Source: Anastatus disparis (Eukaryota; Arthropoda; Insecta; Hymenoptera; Eupelmidae). Taken from it: a DNA stretch of 64,000 nt. The position numbers were made by a program, and so were the translations under genes. Of the stretch, positions 57,286 through 64,000 are shown in pieces (position 1 is the first letter of the stretch; the number at the start of each line of letters is the position of its first letter). Location: positions 4,810,001 to 4,874,000 of the forward strand of contig JAFFSR010000301.1 of assembly GCA_017163975.1 (NCBI GenBank). Direction: 5' to 3'. The notes beneath the pieces were generated by a model. It was not told the DNA's origin and did not search any database. It saw only the letters and a program-made list of their open reading frames with translations.

Positions 57286-57299
57286 TTAATGCCAATATT

Positions 57300-58150
57300 T
57301 CGTCTACAATTATTTCGTATTTAAAATGGTAAAACTTATCTTCATTTTTTTTCATGTAAATTTCGTGCATTTATAGAATTATGAAAAACGCAAATAAAAG
57401 CGGATGATTCACAAAGAGCATCAGGGAATTCGCTTGACGATGCTTCTTCCAAACATTTATCCAATTTTTTATCTTCATTAATTAATTGTTTAGCTTTAGC
57501 TGCCTCATAAAATTAATTTGTATATTATATTATCAATAGTACGTTAATCTTCAAAAAATGTGGCTCCTTTAACTTGTTATAGTGATAATCGAATAAAATA
57601 ACGTTCTCCATCTTGCGGATTTACCAAATACATTCTACTAAGTATTAGTTTCCTTTTTTTTCTTTTATTCCACTTTTTCAGTTTTTCGTCAAATGCATAA
57701 AAATTTGGTATTTCTGATACAAGTAATTTCATGCTTCTTAGTCTTCTCTATTTAATTCGAAATAGGCTGTTAATGATGTCTTCATATTTTTCTGCATGAT
57801 TATTTCTTCGTTTCTTTCTTTGAAAAATACATTTTGCTGATTTTCTTCATGAACGCTTAGTCGTTTTATAGTATGTGAAATAACATGTAAATGATATTTT
57901 AATAATCTGTGCATTGCCTCTGGCACACATAACTATAGTGTATTTATGTATTGCTGTATTCCATAATATTCATATGCAACATTTTCATGATTGTTATTTT
58001 GAAAAGCGTCTTTATTTTCTGGTTGAAAATCAACATTTACTTCGCGTATTTTAATGTATGCACAATTATAAATTTTATAACATTATTGAAATAAATATCT
58101 AATGCATTGTACAGTGGAACATACTTCTTCGTTTGTGTGTGCATTAAATT
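57300..58150 (-). pseudogene. Helitron A Rep, tyrosine and middle region
   Basis: On the minus strand, VCSTVQCIRYLFQ, then a stop, then CYKIYNCAYIKIREVNVDFQ lies near 58110-58030, covering the two-tyrosine box; one position of the YLFKY-type motif is now a stop. PEAMHRLLKYHLHVISHTIK and RLSVHEENQQNVFF follow near 57900-57830, then TAYFELNRED near 57750 and VNPQDGERYFIRL near 57610. This is the conserved Helitron Rep/helicase linker. Many stops are present. Confidence 0.85.
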
Positions 58151-58404
58151 TCAATAATAAGGATTATTATGAACAACAAATCCATTATCTGCAACACTTC
58201 CTGTAAATTTAATTTTTAAAATTATCTTGACGTTACCATTTTCATATTTGTATAATAGATATTTATTTGATTTAAACACTGCTGTATTATTAAATTTTTT
58301 TGGAAAACTTTTAGTACATTGTTTTGTATTTTTATCCATACATGGATAATTTATATTTTGCATACCACAAGGACCGTGTATCATAAATTATTTAACAATA
58401 CTAT
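58151..58404 (-). pseudogene. Helitron A Rep, PCM / DNGFVV segment
   Basis: The minus-strand reading MIHGPCGMQNINYPCMDKNT, then CTKSFPKKFNN, ends with DNGFVVHNNPYY, the block preceding the catalytic tyrosines in Helitron Rep. Its upstream neighbour is displaced by the LINE inserted at 58405. Confidence 0.9.
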
Positions 58405-59467
58405 TTTTTTTTCATGGTTGGTTTAACGACAAAAATCTGCAAACAGACTGCCGGGACTTTCTTGGGCCTGGAATAAAATACAAACGGAAGAAAAACCACG
58501 GTTTGTGAGGTGTTACCAGCAAACAGCAAGCGAACCTCTAAAAATCGCGTTCTCCTTACCCAACGAATGAAAGTCATTTGGCGTGTAAGGGATACTTTAA
58601 CCTTTCTCTTAGTACGTGAACCCACTCCAGAATCTGTTTATCACATTACTTTAGGATGTCGCCGGTTTTTAATCTTCAAAGATCTTTCCTTCTGGCTTCT
58701 TGTTCTTAGGCCCATTCTGCTAGGCCAAAAAAGGTCTTCTTCTTCTTCTTTTCTTTTTATCCTGTGACTCTGGTGTAAGCTTGTCACCGCTATGGTCACC
58801 TGGTTCCGTTTCTTCCTGGAGTTTCTTCTAGCCTCCAGGCTCTTCTTTTGTTCAGCCTACATTTAGAAAGTTTAACTCGAATGCTGACATGCTGCTGAAA
58901 GAACTTTTGCCATTCTTCGCGCTAACAATACTGCTTACGCTGTTTCCTCAAAAGCGTCTGACCAGCAGAGTACTCAAACCTTGCTGATGAGGCAAGAGCG
59001 AACTCTCTATCGTTACTACTTCATAAGACCTCGCTGAAGCGTTACTACTTACTCCTGCAAGACTATGGTCAACGTGAATTTGGCCTCCCCCAGAATCCTT
59101 AAGGCCAGCTTCACCCTTCGGGGCTTCCACCCGATTGGAAGTGGAGGTGAGATTTCCCTGTAAAGGGGTTCTCACCTGAGATAATTCTGTGTTTAAATTC
59201 GACATCTTCCATTAAGTAGTGGTTTATATTTCAAGGAACAACCCTTATCTTGTATCCCAAGCGGGACCTTATCAGGTTCACTACCATCCGGGTCAGATGA
59301 TCCCTGGTTTTTTTGCGAAGTTGTTTCTTCTTGGGTCAGAGCTTTCTATTTGACGTCAACGTTATAGCATTGCTACCAAGAGCATTGATTTGACGAAGAC
59401 ACCCAGGAGTGGTTCTTGGACCCTGAAAAATGACACTGACCTAGGGGGCCTCTCTAAGCCTGCTCCC
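58405..59467 (-). mobile_element. ORF1-only LINE, copy 2, inserted in Helitron A
   Basis: Flanked by a 14-bp target duplication TTTAACAATACTAT (58391-58404 and 59468-59481). The A-run 3' end is at the left, followed by the same 3' UTR as at 42800 (CTGCAAACAGACTGCCGGGA). The ORF1 C-terminal tail (to about 58860) then joins directly to its N-terminal part (about 58865-59205), so the centre with the zinc knuckles is deleted. About 260 bp more 5' sequence follows. No ORF2. Confidence 0.9.
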
Positions 59468-59481
59468 TTTAACAATACTAT

Positions 59482-59945
59482 GATATAATATAATTGAATT
59501 AATAAACTAAAATAATTTTAATGTACTATACTATGATTTCGGAAAAATATCTCTATTTGGAATTTCTGCACTTATTATTTTATCAACTATTTCGGGAGTA
59601 TTGAATTTATCATTTTTATCTAAGAATAATAACATATGCATATGCGGTAATCCTCGTTTTTAAAATTCAATTACATAAACTTTTTTGATCACTTAATCTT
59701 TAGATTCTTCTACTTTTTGATAGAATAATTTTGTTTAAATATCCGGTCTCTCTATTGCATTTTCATGAATTTCCTTTCAGTTATTTCTTTCCAATGTGGG
59801 TTACACGTCATAGTTTATAAAAGATCAATTTCATCATGATAATTTACAAGTGTCATTGAGTCAATGTAATTTTGATTTCACTCATTTATTTTTGTTTCGA
59901 ATGCAATATGTTTGGGCGTTTTGACTTTTTTTATTAAACATTAAT
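59482..59945 (-). pseudogene. Helitron A Rep, HUH nuclease segment
   Basis: The minus-strand reading contains GLPHMHMLLFLDKNDKFN near 59645-59595 with an intact H-U-H motif, followed by EIVDKIISAEIPNRDIFP near 59580-59530. This is the rolling-circle replication initiator signature of Helitrons. Upstream sequence to 59945 is degenerate. Confidence 0.9.
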
Positions 59946-59987
59946 TTGAAAAGCATGACTTATATGTAGCTTCTTTTTATATACATT

Positions 59988-60126
59988 TGATTATTACAGC
60001 GCATCTCTATATGCAGCTGATTATTACAGGGTATCCCCATATGCAGCTTATTATCATAGCGCATCCCCATATGCAGTCGATTATTACAGCGTATTCCCGT
60101 ATGCAGCTGATTATTACAGCGCATTC
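59988..60126. repeat. 30-bp array GATTATTACAGCGCATCCCC...
   Basis: Five units with exact 30-bp period (GATTATTACAG-type starts at 59989, 60019, 60049, 60079, 60109). On the minus strand it translates as 10-residue repeats of the type RCNNQLHMGM. It lies between Helitron B (3' side) and Helitron A (5' side), and a shorter copy is at 53417. Confidence 0.92.
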
Positions 60127-61125
60127 TAAATAGATAAAAACTCAAGAAAACGGTCATTGTTAAAAAATGTTGAAATAGAGGTAGATACAACAATTATAAA
60201 TAAAACAGTTCATAACTTCTATAAGCATATAAAGTAAATAAAATTCAAAGATTTTTTATTTAAAATTATAAAGAAGGTAAACAAATTTGTAATTCATAGA
60301 GGAATTTCGATAATGTTAGGAATCAATCAAATCAAATTAATAACTTTAAAAAAAAATAAATATAAAAAAATTAAAAAATAATCCATTTTTTGGTGTTAAA
60401 TGTTTCCAATATAAGATACTTTTGGTGTTATTCACTATTAATAACTGTTTCCTTATGTTTAATTTATTTTTATTTCATAGGGGTAAGATTCAACTACGAA
60501 TAAATATTCATGGCATTTAATTAATTTACATTCTTGATATTGAACTTAATTTTGTAACATAAAGTTTATATTGTTTATTTCTTTTATATTGCACACTTTT
60601 TCTGAAATTTTGCATCCGTTTGTAAGATATTTTTTATAAATGGAACTATAGTAAATGATTATACTTTATTTTTATAAGCATTTTAACGCTCATTATTTGC
60701 ATTGGAACGCTTACTTTAACACCTGGAAGCTTGTAACCAGGACTCACTCTGGCGAGGCTGTAGCAATTTACCTCGGTACTTGGAATCTTGTGATCAAGAT
60801 TCACCCCGGTGACGGCGCTATTTTAGGCCATGGACGTATCCATGCATTAAATCACCTAACCAAAGCGTCATTAAATAAAAACGTCGATTTGGTTCTCTCA
60901 AGTGTTTTAACTTTTTCAACTATATTTAATTATTGTCATCAAATCATTGTTTTGTAGATATTTGTTATAACAATTATTTTGTATTTATATAATGTTTTAT
61001 TAAGGATGACATTAATTTATTGTTCGTATTTTTTTTATTTTATTCATAATATTTCTTTAAACACAATAAATTTAGTATAAATTCTGTGTTTATTTTTTAA
61101 TTTATTAGGTTTTATTTTTGCATCA
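60127..61125. other. AT-rich spacer with one GC-richer duplicated unit
   Basis: At 60718-60832 two ~58-bp units (ACCTGGAAGCTTGTAACC... and ACTTGGAATCTTGTGATC...) stand out from AT-rich DNA. The open frame covering them (60655-60957) shows no recognisable domain beyond that duplication. Confidence 0.5.
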
Positions 61126-61129
61126 TTTA

Positions 61130-62542
61130 GCAATAAAACTTTCTAATTTTTCCTATTTTTATCTCTTGATAGAGCAACGTATAATTAACCATGACTAAAT
61201 ACTGGTGTTGGTAAGTGTACACCAACATGATTATAGGATTGCCCTTGGGATTTTTTTTATTGTCATAGCAAAACCTAATCGTACAGGAAACTGTTTACGA
61301 CACATATTGAATGGTATTTCTTATTTAGATGGAGATAATGTTATCCATGGTATCAAAACTGATTTTTCTGCATTTTTTCCATTGAAAATTTTAGCCTAAA
61401 TTGATTATTTCATTAGCTTTCTTATTGATAGTCGTGTTCCATTGAAAAGGCCGTCGTTTAAGTTTGAATTTCTTAAAAGGATAATAATAGCATCAATTGT
61501 TAATTTAATTAATGTGGTTGGAGTCCATTAGGTGTAATTGAATTTAAAAATTCTATTGGTAACATAACATTTAAATTTTTATCGTTGTCATCTCCTGTTG
61601 TATCTATACTTAAGTATTCATTAGTTTGTCCTTCCATAATATTGAGTATTTTATTATTAATATTTATTACATCATTATTCGTAGGTGCTTATATAACTTT
61701 AAGGTTTAAATTTTCATCATTTATTTTTATTTTGTTTCCAAAAATTTCAACAATAATATCATTTTCTTGTATTATGATATCATAAGGTAATTCGACTAAT
61801 TCATTTTTTTTTTTTTTATAAACGTTTCAATATTTGCCTTCACCTACATTTAATAACCATTGCCTAAAATTGTTGTCATCGTTGGATACCCTGAAATTTT
61901 TATTTTATGTCATACGACTAAATTTTGGCCACAAATAACTGTTTTTGACAGAATTTTCAATAACTTTAGTGCGACTACCATGTTTTACAACTGGAATGTT
62001 TGTCTAAAATCTCCTGATACAAGTAATATTTTAGCACTAAATATTTCTTTTACATCATATAAATCTTAAAACAAACGGTCAACTGCTTCAAAAGCATATT
62101 TTGATGTCATGGATATTTCATTTCATATCATTATTTGTACTTCTTTTAATTTTTTACCTTCTATTGAGTTAGGTTTTTCGTTGCATGTTGTAGACTGTGT
62201 GATATTCAATGGTAATTTAAATGTAGTCTGTACTGTTTTTTCATTTTTTAATAAATTAGCAGCGATTCCTATCCAAGCAACGCATAAAAATGATATACTT
62301 GAAAAATTTAAATAATCTATTAGAACGTTAAGTAAATAACTTTTTCCACTTCCACCTGGCTCATCAATGAAAATACAGTTGTTTTTATTTTTTCTTAAAC
62401 ATTCTAAAATGCGATCGTAAATAATTTTTTGTTGATCTTTTAATGTATTTACTTTGATTTGTAAATCATTTGACACGTCATATTTTGTAGAAAATTCTGT
62501 TTTATCGATGGATGTGCATAAATTATTTTTTAAACAGATCAT
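61130..62542 (-). pseudogene. Helitron B Pif1 helicase
   Basis: On the minus strand, the ATG at 62542 begins MICLKNNLCTSIDKTEF, then QQKIIYDRILECLRKNKNN and the P-loop DEPGGSGKSYLL near 62345. AWIGIAANLL follows near 62270. A Walker B region near 62120 reads EISMTSKYAFEAVDRLF, then LLVSGDFRQTF near 62000. NNDVININNKILNIMEGQTN is near 61650, and [15 protein letters not shown] near 61280 ends the domain. All main Pif1 motifs are recognisable in order. Stops and frameshifts occur after about residue 130, so only the N-terminal third is intact. Confidence 0.88.
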
Positions 62543-63060
62543 TTTTTAGAAGAGGGAACATTATAATATTATGTATTTCATATATTTTTAGTAAATGTAA
62601 ACGCATTTGTGAAATATCAAAATTTATATTACAAGGACATAAATTATAAACAATTAAATTTGCAAAAGCTATTGTAAAAATTCCACAATCATAAAAATTA
62701 GTTTGTGATTGTACTGTTTCAAAAGTGATTTTTAGATTCGAATTATTTGAAAATAAACGATTAATTAAAACCTTATGTTCATTTTGTAAACATGTCATAT
62801 TTAAACTATCAAAAATATGTATAGTTCCATTTTCGTAATACATCCAAATCCAATGACATTTTCCAAAATCTCCCGAAAGTAACAATTGGCTGTATTCACT
62901 ATTTGTTGGTACAGGTTGAATATTACAAGAATTTTGAATTTAAAGCATTAATTGCATATTGAATATAGTACACAAACTGAGAATGTTATTTAAATCTAAA
63001 ATATGTTCGTCAGTCAACATAAAGGCATTTCCTCTAAATACTCCAACACCCTATACAATT
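62523..63060 (-). pseudogene. C48/Ulp1-type cysteine peptidase beside Pif1
   Basis: The minus-strand reading from about 63055 (FRGNAFMLTDEHILDLNNIL, one stop near 62942) leads into 62885-62523 with the catalytic set in order: His in GKCHWIWMYY, Asp in HIFDSLN, Gln in TVQSQTNFYDC and Cys in DCGIFTIAFAN. This matches SUMO-protease-like (Ulp1/C48) peptidases carried by many eukaryotic transposons. The C-terminus overlaps the first 20 bp of the Pif1 frame in another phase. The four catalytic residues are intact. It may be part of Helitron B or of an adjacent element. Confidence 0.8.
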
Positions 63061-63666
63061 AATTATTGCTTTTTTGTTAAACCCATTATAAACACACTAA
63101 ATAAAATACTTTAACCTGTTAAAATTTTTATCTATTTTCTAATTTCTAAATAATAAATTTATATTTTGTTCTTAGAATCTTTATTAAAAGCTGAAATTAA
63201 AAAAAAATATTATTGTTGTAAGAATGTAAATTAAAAAATTATATTATTTTATTATTTAATGCTTAGACTATGTTTATATTGTAGAATATTTTTTTTTAGT
63301 AATTAGAGATAAAAGAAATCATGTAAGAAAATCAAATCATAAAATATTAAATTAAACTAAATATATATATAGAGTTTACAAAAATATTCATTTTTTCAAG
63401 ATTTTTAATTTTCAACAAAAATAAATTTTTATTTCATCTTTTTTATGAAACTAAACCTTTATTAAGAAAGATATAAAAATAAAATATAAAATAAGCATTG
63501 TTTAAGAAAATTTTTTTAAGATTAAAAAAGTTCCACTAGTGGAAATACTTAGCAAAAATGTATTTTTTTAAAAAAAACGAGTAAGCGTTAAATAGTAACA
63601 ACCCTTATTAAAGATAAATAACATAATAATTTAGGAATTCAGATAATATATTATATTTGTTTTGTT
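63061..63666. other. AT-rich, no recognisable gene
   Basis: No motif-bearing frame. AAAAATATTCATTTTTTC-type low complexity dominates. Confidence 0.45.
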
Positions 63667-64000
63667 TTATTAAAACTTATAAAAATAGAACCGAGCAAGG
63701 TATTTGTTGCTAGTAGATTTATTATCATCAAGCAGTAGAGCAAGAATTTCTTGTAGGTTACTATCAGTCAAAAATGCTGATGAAGAGAATACAGATAAAT
63801 AGTGCTTAAGTGTTGATAGCGAAGAAATTTTGTGTGATGACGGTACCTTTTTCTTAGACACGCCAAGTTTGTAAAGTTCGGTCCATTTTCATTCAGGAGT
63901 TTCAGAACTATTCAGACGTTCTGTTATGTATTTGTTTTTAGCATTGTCTAAAGTATTAGAAACAATACTTCTTGCTCTACGATACTGTACGATATGTTCT
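63667..64000 (-). pseudogene. LINE ORF2 linker fragment, continues off the window
   Basis: The minus-strand reading QYRRARSIVSNTLDNAKNKY, then KWTELYKLGVSKKKVPSSHK, then LKHYLSVFSSSAF is the endonuclease-to-RT linker typical of CR1/Jockey LINEs (the YRR...AK..Y...W..L..LG...L..YF pattern). One stop lies before KWTEL. The reading ends near 63670 before the RT core; the rest lies beyond 64000. Confidence 0.65.

Larger units (their letters stand above)
53640..59945 (-). mobile_element. Helitron A, interrupted by five insertions
   Basis: Minus-strand remnants run in the canonical Rep-to-Pif1 order: HUH motif (about 59640), Rep middle (58384-57300), Pif1 Walker A (about 55970) and Pif1 C-terminus (about 53650). 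They are separated by the LINE at 58405-59467, TTAA MITEs at 56600-57285 and 56447-56586, a TA MITE at 56117-56365, and the P2 MITE at 55284-55943. An unassigned block at 54000-54640 also lies within it. Exact Helitron termini (TC...CTRR) were not identified. Confidence 0.85.

Noticed and set aside
60655..60957. 100-residue frame with two similar halves
   Set aside because: The similarity is a 58-bp DNA duplication in one GC-richer patch; the rest is AT-rich noise and no family is recognised.

Overview
The window looks like a heavily transposon-invaded, AT-rich piece of an arthropod (probably insect) nuclear genome. Only one piece of an ordinary host gene is recognisable: a short exon at 35581-35782 (+) for the N-terminus of a secretory-pathway Ca2+/Mn2+ ATPase (ATP2C1/PMR1/SPoCk family). 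Almost everything else that can be identified is a mobile element, a fold-back repeat or satellite-like DNA. The insect assignment is an inference. It rests on a copia element with an initiator-Met-tRNA-type primer site, Tc1/mariner-like, Ty3/gypsy-like, R1/Jockey-like and CR1-like elements, Helitrons, and many TTAA- and TA-flanked MITEs.

Layout. 1-3.0 kb: a non-LTR retrotransposon (+) with a PHD-type ORF1 and a broken RT, its endonuclease deleted. 3.2-8.3 kb: fold-back elements and fragments of a dispersed palindromic family (here P1). 8.8-10.6 kb: a dead Tc1/mariner-superfamily transposase (-). 11.1-12.2 kb: a truncated palindromic MITE (family P2) abutting an RT fragment. 13.05-18.94 kb: a Ty3/gypsy-like element (+) with two long LTRs and a CAAT target duplication. 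It has a gag joined directly to an integrase zinc-binding domain and a repeated motif in its leader, and its 5' LTR carries a 381-bp MITE. 20.8-28.2 kb: four or five fold-back elements, including a 3.5-kb palindrome. 28.36-35.50 kb: a Ty1/copia element (-) with two identical 243-bp LTRs and a TAATT duplication, ending 80 bp before the splice acceptor of the ATPase exon. 36.2-41.0 kb: possible solo LTRs and an hAT-like MITE. 41.2-42.8 kb: a 16-bp minisatellite. 42.8-44.7 kb: an ORF1-only LINE (-). 45.8-50.1 kb: nested MITEs and a 2-kb palindrome. 51.0-53.2 kb: TACGTG and CT satellite blocks. 53.4-63.1 kb: two Helitron-type elements (-). The first is split by at least five younger insertions. 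The second has a C48/Ulp1-type peptidase next to its Pif1 helicase. 63.67-64.0 kb: another LINE fragment running off the edge.

There is no operon or pathway here. The interest lies in the nesting order, which can be read because duplicated sequences (LTR pairs, palindrome arms, the two Helitrons) preserve pre-insertion sites. It also lies in several element-internal structures: the gypsy leader array, the GACAG-rich copia interior, the ORF1-only LINE, the Helitron-associated 30-bp array and the peptidase-Pif1 pair. Coordinates of degenerate elements are read by eye and are approximate unless a target duplication is given.
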